A stretch of DNA of 37,888 nt from an uncultured Ruminococcus sp. (GTDB taxonomy: Bacteria; Bacillota; Clostridia; Oscillospirales; Acutalibacteraceae), in NCBI GenBank assembly GCA_944415425.1, contig CALYBP010000015.1, forward strand, positions 1 to 37,888, read 5' to 3'. Under the pieces are notes generated by a model, which saw only the letters and a list, made by a program, of their open reading frames with translations, made no database searches and was not told where the DNA came from. Each line of letters begins with the position of its first letter. Position 1 is the stretch's first letter. Shown piece after piece: positions 26,088-34,430 of this stretch. Made by a program: the position numbers and the translations under genes.

Positions 26088-27740
26088 TCAGAACACAACG
26101 GTAAATGTAGTGCCATCCTGACCGCTTTCTACGGAAATACTGCCGCCGTGACGTTCTGTTATATGCTTAACAATCGCCAGTCCGAGACCGGTTCCGCCCG
26201 TTTCTTTAGAACGGCTTTTGTCCACACGGTAAAATCTCTCGAATATTCTTTTATGGTGCTTTGCGGGTATTCCGATGCCTGTATCAGAGACTTTAATTAT
26301 GCAATGTTCGTCGTTTTTTTCTACCGTTATTTTAACGCTTCCGCCCGGTCGGTTGTATCTTATGGCGTTGTCGCAGAGATTATAAATAAGCTCGTAAAAT
26401 TGATTTCTGTTTCCTTTCATAACAGCTTTTTGCGTTTGGGTGGAAATAGTAACTTCATGTTTTAGGGCGTTTGTACGCAAATCTTCGGCAACTTCATTTG
26501 CAACACCCGCTATATCAAATGAAACATACTCCTCCTCGGAAAGTGTTTCGTCAAGCTGTGAAAGCTTAATAATATCGCCTATAAGCGTGAGGAGTCTGCC
26601 GGATTCCTTGTGGATTCTCCGTGCAAAGCCCTGCACATCGTCAGGGCGTGCAAGACCGCTTGCAATAATCTCGGCATAACCCGAAATTGAGGTCAGGGGT
26701 GTTTTTAACTCGTGAGTGACATTAGCGGTGAATTCACGGCGCATTTTTTCCGCTTTTTTCTTTTCGGAAACATCAATAATAATACAGATAACTCCGTTTT
26801 GCTTTTTATTTGAGTAAACGGGATTTGTTATGATTTGCAACACCCTGCCGTTGATTGAAATATCTCCGCTCATCGCCGTTCCGTTTAAAGCGCTGTCAAT
26901 GCACTCTATAACGGTTTCGTTTCTCGAATATTCAAGCAGTCCCTTGCCGTCTGTCTTGGTAACATCGGCGCCCACAAGCTTGTTTGCCGAATTATTGCTC
27001 ATAAGCACCTTCTTATCCATATCAATAAGTATAAAACCCTCCGACATGTTTTGGATAAGCGTATTTATTTTGTCCCTTTCAAGCTGGAGCTTTCTGACCT
27101 GTTTTTTTATCTCCTTTTGCTGGCTGTTGATGGTTTTTACAATCGGTTCAAGCTCCTCATACGGAGTATCTTCGAGATTTTGTGACATATTTTCAATCGG
27201 CTGTATTATATTTTTGGCGGCTATTCTCGACAAAATAATGCACACGGCAATTACAGCCGCTACAACCGCCGCAATCACGGGGAGAATCCTGACAAAAACA
27301 TAAACTATACTGTCATATGTTTTTGACACTCTCAAAACGTTTCCGTCATAAGTTTTTACCGCATAATAGCAGGTGTTTGTATTTAGAGTGGCCGACATAC
27401 GGCTGCTTGAACCGCTGCCCTCTTCAAGAGCCTGCAAAAATTCAGGGCGATCCTTGTGGCTTGGCAGATCGGAAGCCTTTGTTTGGCTGTCATATACTAC
27501 GGTTCCGTCCGATAAAATTATTGTCAATCTTGCGTCTCCGTCAGAAAAAGCCATTTTGACAGGTTCTAAATTATCCTTATCGTAAATATTTGACACCGTC
27601 TGAGCAAGGGTTTTAAGCTCGTTTGCCTCCTGTCTTGAAAACAAAAGCCAAAAAGCGGCTGTCATCAAAACAGCCGTAAGCAATATGGAAACGGTAGCCA
27701 CCACCGCAAATCTTTTCAATATTTTTTTACGAAGCTTCAC
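26088..27740 (-). CDS. phoR: Phosphate sensor histidine kinase, PhoR type
   Basis: 550 residues, start GTG at 27740. Two membrane helices (about 13-34 and 146-172) flank an extracytoplasmic sensor, followed by a HAMP-like segment (173-215), a PAS domain (about 222-325, with N-M-S-E-G-F-I-L-I-D) and the kinase core: phospho-acceptor H343 in H-E-L-K-T-P-L, N-box around N454-N458, D-T-G-I-G-I-P at 486-492, G-T-G-L-G-L at 516-521. The architecture matches B. subtilis PhoR/WalK. It starts 4 nt after phoP and lies beside pst, so phosphate is the likely signal. It is probably cotranscribed with phoP from 28450. Confidence 0.92.
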   Translation of the reverse strand: MKLRKKILKRFAVVATVSILLTAVLMTAAFWLLFSRQEANELKTLAQTVSNIYDKDNLEPVKMAFSDGDARLTIILSDGTVVYDSQTKASDLPSHKDRPEFLQALEEGSGSSSRMSATLNTNTCYYAVKTYDGNVLRVSKTYDSIVYVFVRILPVIAAVVAAVIAVCIILSRIAAKNIIQPIENMSQNLEDTPYEELEPIVKTINSQQKEIKKQVRKLQLERDKINTLIQNMSEGFILIDMDKKVLMSNNSANKLVGADVTKTDGKGLLEYSRNETVIECIDSALNGTAMSGDISINGRVLQIITNPVYSNKKQNGVICIIIDVSEKKKAEKMRREFTANVTHELKTPLTSISGYAEIIASGLARPDDVQGFARRIHKESGRLLTLIGDIIKLSQLDETLSEEEYVSFDIAGVANEVAEDLRTNALKHEVTISTQTQKAVMKGNRNQFYELIYNLCDNAIRYNRPGGSVKITVEKNDEHCIIKVSDTGIGIPAKHHKRIFERFYRVDKSRSKETGGTGLGLAIVKHITERHGGSISVESGQDGTTFTVVF

Positions 27741-27744
27741 TTAA

Positions 27745-28416
27745 TCATTCACCAGCCTTGTAGCCTACGTTGCGCACGGTCTTTATAAGATTGCCGCAGC
27801 TGCCGAGTTTTTGGCGCAGAGTTGTAATATGCATATCAACTGTTCTGCTTTCGCCCTCAAAGTCGTATCCCCATACGTTGAGAATAATATTTTCACGGGT
27901 GAGCGCCATACCCTTGTTTTTAAGCAAATACTTTAAAAGCTCATACTCTTTAAAAGTAAGCGTGCATGTTTCTCCGTCGCTTGTTACAATATGCTTTGAG
28001 TCGTCAAACACAATTCCGCCGAGTGTAATTACGCTCGTCTTGTTGACTGAAGAACATCTCCTTAAAATAGCCCTCACTCTTGAGATAAGCTCAAGCACCG
28101 AAAACGGTTTTGTAATATAGTCGTCAGCGCCCATATCAAAACCCTTTACCTTATCCATTTCACTGCCTTTTGCCGTTACAAGTATAACAGGAACAGACTT
28201 TGTGACGGCGTTTTGCCTTAGCTTTTCAAGAACAGAAAGTCCGTCAAAATCAGGGAGCATTACATCCAAAATAACAAGATTAGGTATCTCCGCCGTACAG
28301 GCTTTAAAAAAGCTTTTGCTCTCCGCAAAGCACTGGACATCGTAGCCGCTGTTTTTCAGCGCGTATGTTTCAAGCTCTCTGATATCTGTATCATCCTCAA
28401 CAATATAAATAAGCAT
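27745..28416 (-). CDS. phoP: Phosphate response regulator, PhoP/PhoB type
   Basis: 223 residues from the ATG at 28416 (MLIYIVEDDTDI). The longer open frame upstream has no family match. The receiver domain has acidic E7-D8-D9, phospho-acceptor D51 in V-I-L-D-V-M-L-P-D, T81 and K103. The C-terminal winged helix (about 125-223, OmpR/PhoB type) contains L-T-x-x-E-Y-x-L-L-x-x-L and R-T-V-D-M-H-I-T-T-L-R-Q-K-L-G. It should bind the repeats upstream of pstS. GGGAG lies about 9 nt before the start. Confidence 0.93.
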   Translation of the reverse strand: MLIYIVEDDTDIRELETYALKNSGYDVQCFAESKSFFKACTAEIPNLVILDVMLPDFDGLSVLEKLRQNAVTKSVPVILVTAKGSEMDKVKGFDMGADDYITKPFSVLELISRVRAILRRCSSVNKTSVITLGGIVFDDSKHIVTSDGETCTLTFKEYELLKYLLKNKGMALTRENIILNVWGYDFEGESRTVDMHITTLRQKLGSCGNLIKTVRNVGYKAGE

Positions 28417-28449
28417 ATTAACAAACTCCCGTTTATTTTTATCACCTTT

Positions 28450-28477
28450 ATTATAGCACAAGCGTTAAAAAAGTAAA
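28450..28477 (-). promoter_or_regulatory. Promoter of phoP-phoR
   Basis: Minus strand TTTACT (complement of 28472-28477), 16-nt spacer, TATAAT (complement of 28450-28455) with an extended TGC just before the -10. It lies in the 164-nt gap between phoU and phoP, so the two-component genes can be expressed apart from the transporter. Confidence 0.6.
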
Positions 28478-28514
28478 CAAATAAATTAACTGTCCGTGCT
28501 GTCAAAGCACATAA

Positions 28515-28536
28515 GGGACGTCTTAACAGCCGTCCC
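28515..28536 (-). terminator. Weak hairpin after phoU
   Basis: A 6-bp inverted repeat GGGACG/CGTCCC with a 10-nt loop about 45 nt past the phoU stop. It lacks a U-run, so at most it attenuates or stabilises the pst-phoU transcript. Confidence 0.3.
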
Positions 28537-28580
28537 GAAATTAACAATATTTTTTAAAACAGTATATGCCGTAAATACAT

Positions 28581-29225
28581 CTAAAGCTCACGGCTGCCCG
28601 TTATTGAAAAAGCAACCCATTCCGCAATATTAACCGCATGGTCACCTATTCTTTCAAGATATTTTGCGATGAGCATAAGGTCTATTGCTTCCTCGCTCAG
28701 CGCTTTGTCTCGCTCTATTATTTCAACCGTTTCCACTTTGACCCTATCAAAAAGCCCGTCAATTATATCATCGCTTTTGCTCACTGACTTTGCAAGCTCA
28801 AAATCCTTTTTAACAAATGCGTCAATCGAAAGCGTAACCATCTTTGAAGCCTGATTTGCCATCTCGTCAATATGAGTAACGCTTATAACATTATTTCTGT
28901 TTTTAATATACTGCGACATCTCGACAATATCAATTGCCTGATCTCCGATTCTTTCAAGATCGGTAATCATTTTCAGGGCGGCGGAAATGCTTCTCAGGTC
29001 GTTTGCAACGGGCGCCTGATGAAGCAAAAGTCTTAAACAGTGATTTTGGATTTTCTTTTCTGCGGAATTAATAAGTTCCTCCTGCTCTCTTGACTTTTCC
29101 AAAAGCTCCTGATCATTGCTGACAATTATTTTTACCGCATTTCTGATTGCTTTCTCAACAAGCGTACCCATTCCGATGAGCTGATTGTTAAGGTTTAAAA
29201 GCTCTGTATCAAAATATTCTCTCAT
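28581..29225 (-). CDS. phoU: Phosphate transport system regulatory protein PhoU
   Basis: 214 residues, all-helical with two repeats of the PhoU three-helix unit (about 8-95 and 110-205), each with E/D-x-x-x-D metal-binding patterns such as I-T-D-L-E-R-I-G-D-Q-A and L-E-R-I-G-D-H-A-V-N-I-A-E-W. PhoU links Pst transporter state to PhoR and limits phosphate uptake. Its ATG overlaps the pstB stop by one base (TAATG), implying coupled translation. Confidence 0.97.
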   Translation of the reverse strand: MREYFDTELLNLNNQLIGMGTLVEKAIRNAVKIIVSNDQELLEKSREQEELINSAEKKIQNHCLRLLLHQAPVANDLRSISAALKMITDLERIGDQAIDIVEMSQYIKNRNNVISVTHIDEMANQASKMVTLSIDAFVKKDFELAKSVSKSDDIIDGLFDRVKVETVEIIERDKALSEEAIDLMLIAKYLERIGDHAVNIAEWVAFSITGSREL

Positions 29226-29974
29226 TAGCCGAACCTTCCCGTAATGTATTCTTCCGTACGCTTATCCTTCGGAGAAGAAAATACAGCGTCGGTGCTGTTG
29301 TATTCTACCATTTCGCCGAGCAGAAAAAATGCCGTATTATCTGAAATACGAAGAGCCTGCTGCATATTGTGAGTTACCATAATAATGGTGTAATCGTCCT
29401 TGAGCTTCAGGCAAAGCTCCTCGATTTTTCCGGTAGAAATCGGATCAAGAGCGGATGTCGCCTCGTCCATAAGCAAAACCTCCGGCTTTACCGCAAGGGC
29501 TCTCGCGATACACAATCTCTGCTGCTGACCGCCCGAAAGTCCGAGCGCGCTTTTTTTGAGTCTGTCCTTCAGCTCATCCCAAATTGCCGCATCTCTGAGC
29601 GACTCTTCAACAATCCTGTCAAGCTCGCTTTTCTTTTTTATACCGTGCGTTCTCGGGCCGAAGGCGATGTTATCATACACGCTCATTGGGAACGGATTTG
29701 CCTTTTGAAAGACCATACCGACTTTCTTCCTCAGAACATTTACATCCATATCCGAATAAATATCCGTACCGTCAAGCTTTATATCACCCGTAATTTTGCA
29801 GCCCTCAACGAGATCGTTCATTCTGTTGAGTGACTTTAAAAGTGTCGACTTTCCACATCCTGACGGTCCGATAAAGGCCGTAATCTTATTTTTCGGCATA
29901 TTAAGGTTCACATTTTTCAGAGCGTGAAAACTGCCGTAATAAAGATTCATATTATCTATAATAAATTTATCCAT
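29225..29974 (-). CDS. pstB: Phosphate ABC transporter ATP-binding protein PstB
   Basis: 249 residues. Walker [10 protein letters not shown] at 36-44, Q-loop at [13 protein letters not shown] signature L-S-G-G-Q-Q-Q-R at 146-153, Walker B V-L-L-M-D-E at 166-171, switch His202. The [18 protein letters not shown] segment is specific for PstB. It works as a dimer under PstA and PstC. It lies 8 nt after pstA. Confidence 0.98.
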   Translation of the reverse strand: MDKFIIDNMNLYYGSFHALKNVNLNMPKNKITAFIGPSGCGKSTLLKSLNRMNDLVEGCKITGDIKLDGTDIYSDMDVNVLRKKVGMVFQKANPFPMSVYDNIAFGPRTHGIKKKSELDRIVEESLRDAAIWDELKDRLKKSALGLSGGQQQRLCIARALAVKPEVLLMDEATSALDPISTGKIEELCLKLKDDYTIIMVTHNMQQALRISDNTAFFLLGEMVEYNSTDAVFSSPKDKRTEEYITGRFG

Positions 29975-29982
29975 TTAATTGA

Positions 29983-30891
29983 TTATCCTTTCTTGGTGCC
30001 GAGCTTTTTTGCTATGAACGCCGAAAGAGTATTGATTGCAAACACAAGCACAAGCAAAACAACCGCCGTGCCCCATGCCTGATCGGTGTGAAGTCCCTCG
30101 TTTGTCAGAACATACATATGTACGGCAAGAGAACGGCCGGAATTTAAGAACCCCGTAGCATAACCTGTTGCCGAGCCGTATGTATAAATCAACGCCGCTG
30201 TTTCACCAACAATTCTTCCGACCGAAAGAATAATCCCCGCAAGGATTCCCGGCATCGCACTCGGAAGTATAATTCTTATAATTGTACGCAGCTTTCCTGC
30301 ACCCAAACCAAAACTGCCCTCCCGGTATGAATCCGGAACAGTAAGCAACGCTTCCTCCGTCGTACGCATAATAGTAGGAAGCACCATAATCGCAAGTGTA
30401 AACGCACCTGCAAGCAGCGAATATCCCCAGCCGAGCGCATATACAAAGAACAGCATACCGAAAAGTCCGTAAACTATTGACGGAATACCTGCAAGCGTTT
30501 CAGCCATGGTGCGGATAAGTTTTACAAGCTTATTGCCTTTTTTGGCATACTCGGCAAGATAAATTGCCGCACCGATACCGAACGGTACCGCTATTACAAG
30601 GGTCAAAAGCGTCAAAACAACGGTATTTATAATTGACGGCATACACGAAACATTATCGCTGTTATATGTGAGTGCAAAAAGCTCCGGCGTAAGATTGGGT
30701 ATTCCTCTTACAAGTACATATACTATTATAAACACAAGAGCGGCCGCGGAAATGAGAGCAGCCAAAGCGACAAGCAATAGCATAACAAACGAAAGGGGCT
30801 TTCTTTTGTATGAAAGCATACGCTGTTTAAATGTCACTTTATTAATCGGCTTTATATCATCAATTAAAGCCGCATTGTTCTTATCAGCCAT
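29983..30891 (-). CDS. pstA: Phosphate ABC transporter permease PstA
   Basis: 302 residues from the ATG at 30891 (MADKNN), which has AGGAG 8 nt upstream; a GTG three codons earlier is less well placed. Six membrane helices and the EAA-type loop with L-G-A-G-K-L-R-T-I-I-R-I-I-L-P-S-A-M-P-G-I are present. A long N-terminal cytoplasmic tail precedes the first helix. It overlaps the pstC end by 8 nt, so translation is coupled. Confidence 0.95.
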   Translation of the reverse strand: MADKNNAALIDDIKPINKVTFKQRMLSYKRKPLSFVMLLLVALAALISAAALVFIIVYVLVRGIPNLTPELFALTYNSDNVSCMPSIINTVVLTLLTLVIAVPFGIGAAIYLAEYAKKGNKLVKLIRTMAETLAGIPSIVYGLFGMLFFVYALGWGYSLLAGAFTLAIMVLPTIMRTTEEALLTVPDSYREGSFGLGAGKLRTIIRIILPSAMPGILAGIILSVGRIVGETAALIYTYGSATGYATGFLNSGRSLAVHMYVLTNEGLHTDQAWGTAVVLLVLVFAINTLSAFIAKKLGTKKG

Positions 30892-31753
30892 GCTTTTCAC
30901 TCCTACTCTTTATTGCCTGCATAGAAATCGTAATCAGTAAAATGAATATAAACAAAACGACGCCCGTAGCAATCAGAGCCTGACGGTGCAAGCCTGTTGA
31001 ATATCCCATTTCCATTACGATATTTGCGGTAAGCGTACGCAGACCGTCAGTGAGTCTTGACGGTATCTGAACCTGATTTCCCGCAATGAGAACCACAGCC
31101 ATTGTTTCGCCGAGCGCTCTTCCTATACCGAGTACAACCGCCGCAAGCACTCCCGACTTTGACGCGGGGAGAATAGTTTTAAATACGCTTCTTTCTTTTG
31201 TGGCGCCGAGTGCGAGTGCTCCCTCATAGTAACTCTCGGGAACGGCTCTTAAAGCAGATTCCGACACGCCGATGATTGTGGGAAGAATCATAATGCCGAG
31301 TACGATTGAAGCCGCAAGCCAGCTTGAACCGTTGCCGCCGAAATTATCGCGTATAAACGGCACTATTACCATAAGTCCGAAAAATCCGTAAACTATCGAC
31401 GGAATACCGGCGAGAAGCTCCGTAGCGGGCTTTAACACCTTATACAAAGGTTTGGGGCAGAACCTTGCAAGATAAACTGCCGTTAAAATTCCAATCGGGA
31501 CGCCTATTACAATAGCGCCTGCCGTAACATACACGCTTGCAACGATCATATTAAATATTCCGTAGCTTGCGGGAACATTTGACGGAGCCCATTTTTGACC
31601 GCCGATAAAGTCAAAAACGCCTATTTCCGCCATAGCGGGTATGCCGTTGATAAACAAAAAAATGCAGATTACCGCAACCGCGGCAATACTCGCAAGGGCT
31701 GTCAGGAAGAAAACTCCCTGCATAGCCCTTTCTCTGAAAGATTTTAATCTCAT
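30884..31753 (-). CDS. pstC: Phosphate ABC transporter permease PstC
   Basis: 289 residues with six membrane helices and the EAA loop L-G-A-T-K-E-R-S-V-F-K-T-I-L-P-A-S-K-S-G-V. The A-G-I-P-S-I-V-Y-G-F-F-G-L-M-V-I-V-P segment is typical of PstC. Its ATG overlaps the pstS stop by 4 nt (ATGA). Confidence 0.96.
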   Translation of the reverse strand: MRLKSFRERAMQGVFFLTALASIAAVAVICIFLFINGIPAMAEIGVFDFIGGQKWAPSNVPASYGIFNMIVASVYVTAGAIVIGVPIGILTAVYLARFCPKPLYKVLKPATELLAGIPSIVYGFFGLMVIVPFIRDNFGGNGSSWLAASIVLGIMILPTIIGVSESALRAVPESYYEGALALGATKERSVFKTILPASKSGVLAAVVLGIGRALGETMAVVLIAGNQVQIPSRLTDGLRTLTANIVMEMGYSTGLHRQALIATGVVLFIFILLITISMQAIKSRSEKHG

Positions 31754-32649
31754 TTAATTATGTCACTCCAAACGGTTGTTTCGCCCGTATAGATAGCCTT
31801 GATCTGGTCAACTGTGAGGTCGTCGCAGGTATTTGCCTTGTTTACAATAATTGCAATACCGTCCTTTGCAATTGTTGTTGATGTAAGTGCGCTGAGTTCC
31901 TCATCCTTAAGCTCACGGGAAGCCATACCGATGTCGCATGTACCCTCCATTGCAGCCTGCATACCTGCGGAAGAGTCTGATGTTTGAATCTCAATCTTTG
32001 CGTTTGTGTTTACTGCCATATAGGCTTCTGCAAGCTTCTCCATGACGGGAGATACTGATGATGAACCCGCAACGCTTATCTTACCCTCCGGCTTTTTGCC
32101 GCTGTATGCTTCACCGTCGGATACCGTAACATAACCCTCGTCAGTTACAATCTTCTGACCGTCAGAGCTTAAAATAAAATCCACAAAATCCTGCGCAACT
32201 TCACTCAGGTTAGATTTGTAAGCAATGTTAAACGGACGGCTGATCGCATAGTCACCTGACTTTACATTTTCAGCAGTTGCCTCAACAGAACCGACCTTAA
32301 CCGCCTTTACTGTTTCATTGAGAGAACCGAGCGAAATATATCCGATTGCGGAATCGTTATCTTTTACATTTGTAATAACAGCTTCCGTACTGTTGATTGT
32401 TACAGCAGAAGATACCGTGTTGTCAGTCTTTGTATCGCCGTCTTTTACAAGAACGCCCGTAAGCTCTGTAAATGCGTCTCTTGTTCCCGAACCCTCTTCT
32501 CTTGTAACAACAGTAATTGTTTTGCTTGTATCAAACGAAGCATCTGATGAATCATTAGAATTTGACGATGAACCGCAGCCTGCAAAAGCTGTTACCGCAA
32601 GCGCACTCATTACTGTGATTGCCGTAATTTTAGCTAACACTTTTTTCAT
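31750..32649 (-). CDS. pstS: Phosphate-binding lipoprotein PstS, permuted domain order
   Basis: 299 residues with a lipoprotein signal (F-A-G-C, Cys25). Its motifs occur in the reverse of the usual order. R-E-E-G-S-G-T-R at 50-57, normally in the second half, comes first and is followed by S-A-I-G-Y-I-S-L and V-A-Q-D-F-V-D-F-I-L-S-S-D-G-Q-K-I-V. V-A-G-S-S-S-V-S-P at 193-201 and C-D-I-G-M-A-S-R-E-L at 238-247, normally near the N-terminus, come last, and the protein ends at V-W-S-D-I-I-K. That is the point where normal PstS continues into the G-S-G-T-R part. This indicates a circular permutation that keeps all phosphate-binding loops. It is the first gene of the pst operon. Confidence 0.93.
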   Translation of the reverse strand: MKKVLAKITAITVMSALAVTAFAGCGSSSNSNDSSDASFDTSKTITVVTREEGSGTRDAFTELTGVLVKDGDTKTDNTVSSAVTINSTEAVITNVKDNDSAIGYISLGSLNETVKAVKVGSVEATAENVKSGDYAISRPFNIAYKSNLSEVAQDFVDFILSSDGQKIVTDEGYVTVSDGEAYSGKKPEGKISVAGSSSVSPVMEKLAEAYMAVNTNAKIEIQTSDSSAGMQAAMEGTCDIGMASRELKDEELSALTSTTIAKDGIAIIVNKANTCDDLTVDQIKAIYTGETTVWSDIIK

Positions 32650-32702
32650 TTCTTTCCAATCTCCTTAAAATATGTGTCTTTTGTTTGTACTTTCTTCGTA
32701 CA

Positions 32703-32762
32703 GTTATAGTTTATTTGCAAAATGTAAAGAACCAAACAGCCCGATTGTAAAATGGAAGTAAA
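32703..32762 (-). promoter_or_regulatory. pst operon promoter with Pho-box-like repeats
   Basis: On the minus strand TTTACT (complement of 32757-32762), TTTACA (32746-32751), a weak GCTGTT (32735-32740) and TTTACA (32723-32728) are spaced 11, 11 and 12 nt, like the TTWACA repeats bound by PhoP in Firmicutes. A -10 like TATAAC follows (complement of 32703-32708), and no good -35 is present, as expected for an activated promoter. The pstS start is about 55 nt further on. Confidence 0.6.
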
Positions 32763-32808
32763 ATAAAATAAAGATTGTGTATTGAAAAAATGGATTTTAC
32801 AAAACAGC

Positions 32809-32837
32809 GTGACATTATTTAATTTTTATGTTATAAT
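32809..32837 (+). promoter_or_regulatory. Sigma-A promoter of the TrpB2 gene
   Basis: GTGACA at 32809-32814, 17-nt spacer, TATAAT at 32832-32837. The 75-nt leader to the ATG shows no T-box or terminator-like structure that I can see. Divergent from the pst promoter. Confidence 0.65.
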
Positions 32838-32912
32838 GGCACAAACACATATTACGGATAAAACCGATAAACCCTTAGAGTGTTAAAACATATATAACGG
32901 AGGTATAATTTT

Positions 32913-34286
32913 ATGTCAGAAAATAAAATCCCCTACAAAATTTATCTTGATGAAAACGAGATTCCAAAACAATGGTACAATGTCAGAGCGGATATGAAAA
33001 ACAAGCCCGCTCCGCTTTTGAACCCGCAAACCCACAAACCCTTAAAAGCAGAGGAGCTTTATCCTATATTCTGCAAAGAGCTTGTTGCTCAGGAGCTTAA
33101 CGATACAGACGCTTATATTGATATTCCGAAAGAAATTCAGGATTTCTATAAAATGTACCGTCCCTCGCCGCTTATCCGCGCATATTTTCTTGAAAAGGCG
33201 CTTGATACTCCCGCAAAAATCTACTACAAATTTGAGGGCAACAACACAAGCGGAAGCCACAAGCTAAACAGTGCAATCGCTCAGGCATATTACGCTAAAA
33301 AGCAGGGACTTAAAGGCGTTACAACAGAAACAGGCGCAGGTCAGTGGGGCACGGCGCTTTCAATGGCGTGCTCATACTTCGGTCTTGACTGCAAGGTATA
33401 TATGGTTAAAGTATCATACGAACAAAAGCCTTTCAGAAGAGAGGTTATGAGAACCTACGGCGCAAGCGTTACCCCGTCTCCGTCAACAACGACAGAGGTC
33501 GGCAGAAAGATTTTGGAGGCTCACCCCGGCACCTCGGGCAGTCTCGGCTGCGCAATTTCAGAAGCGGTTGAGGTCGCAACCAAAACAGAGGGCTACCGTT
33601 ATGTACTCGGAAGCGTGCTTAATCAGGTTTTGCTTCACCAGTCGGTAATCGGTCTTGAGTCAAAAGCGGCTCTTGACAAATACGGAGTAAAACCCGACAT
33701 TATAATAGGCTGTGCAGGCGGCGGCTCAAACCTCGGCGGACTTATCTCTCCGTTTATGGGAGAAAAGCTCAGAGGAGAGGCTGATTACCGAATCATTGCG
33801 GTAGAACCGGCTTCATGTCCGAGCTTTACAAGAGGTAAGTTTGCATATGACTACTGCGACACGGGTATGGTTTGCCCGCTTGCGAAGATGTACACACTCG
33901 GCAGCGGCTTTATCCCGTCGGCAAACCACGCAGGCGGACTTCGCTACCACGGCATGAGCTCAACGCTTTCTCAGCTCTATCACGACGGTCTTATGGAGGC
34001 AACGTCGGTTGAGCAGACGGCTGTATTTGAGGCTGCGGAAAAATTTGCAAGAGTTGAGGGAATTTTGCCCGCCCCCGAAAGCAGTCACGCTATAAGAGTT
34101 GCTGTTGACGAGGCTCTCAAGTGCAAGGAAACAGGCGAAGAAAAAACAATCCTCTTTGGTCTTACCGGTACAGGCTACTTTGATATGGTTGCTTATCAAA
34201 AGTTTAACGACGGCGTAATGAGCGACTATATCCCGACAGACGAGGAACTTCAAAAGGGCTTTGACGGTCTTCCTAAAGTTGACTGA
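32913..34286 (+). CDS. Tryptophan synthase beta chain, TrpB2 type
   Basis: 457 residues, longer than TrpB1 (about 400), with the TrpB2 N-terminal extension (W-Y-N-V-R-A-D). PLP lysine K117 in G-S-H-K-L-N-S-A, catalytic Glu139 in T-E-T-G-A-G-Q-W-G, phosphate loop G-G-G-S-N at 269-273. TrpB2 converts indole and L-serine to tryptophan, often without TrpA, as an indole salvage enzyme. It is monocistronic, with its own promoter, GGAGG and a strong terminator; no other trp gene is near. Confidence 0.94.
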   Translation: MSENKIPYKIYLDENEIPKQWYNVRADMKNKPAPLLNPQTHKPLKAEELYPIFCKELVAQELNDTDAYIDIPKEIQDFYKMYRPSPLIRAYFLEKALDTPAKIYYKFEGNNTSGSHKLNSAIAQAYYAKKQGLKGVTTETGAGQWGTALSMACSYFGLDCKVYMVKVSYEQKPFRREVMRTYGASVTPSPSTTTEVGRKILEAHPGTSGSLGCAISEAVEVATKTEGYRYVLGSVLNQVLLHQSVIGLESKAALDKYGVKPDIIIGCAGGGSNLGGLISPFMGEKLRGEADYRIIAVEPASCPSFTRGKFAYDYCDTGMVCPLAKMYTLGSGFIPSANHAGGLRYHGMSSTLSQLYHDGLMEATSVEQTAVFEAAEKFARVEGILPAPESSHAIRVAVDEALKCKETGEEKTILFGLTGTGYFDMVAYQKFNDGVMSDYIPTDEELQKGFDGLPKVD

Positions 34287-34309
34287 TTATTAATTAAACA
34301 AAAATAAAT

Positions 34310-34352
34310 AAGCTGTTTCGGAATGTAACAATGCAATCCGAAACAGCTTTTT
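34310..34352. terminator. Terminator of trpB2, shared with the SDR gene
   Basis: A 13-bp perfect stem (34310-34322 with 34337-34349), 14-nt loop, followed on the plus strand by TTTTT. On the minus strand the stem is followed by TATTTATTTTT, so it may also stop transcripts from the SDR gene at 34431. Confidence 0.85.
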
Positions 34353-34430
34353 AATTTAGTATCTTTTAAATTTTAATATCAAATACAATTTAAAACACAA
34401 TCCGCCTTTACAGTTTGTGCTGTACATTGA

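Noticed and set aside
28417..28461. Longer N-terminus for PhoP
   Set aside because: The upstream 15 codons are not conserved and include the promoter -10; GGGAG precedes the internal ATG at 28416.
32838..32912. T-box or trp attenuator before trpB2
   Set aside because: Only 75 nt, with no T-box consensus, no Trp-rich leader peptide and no terminator hairpin.
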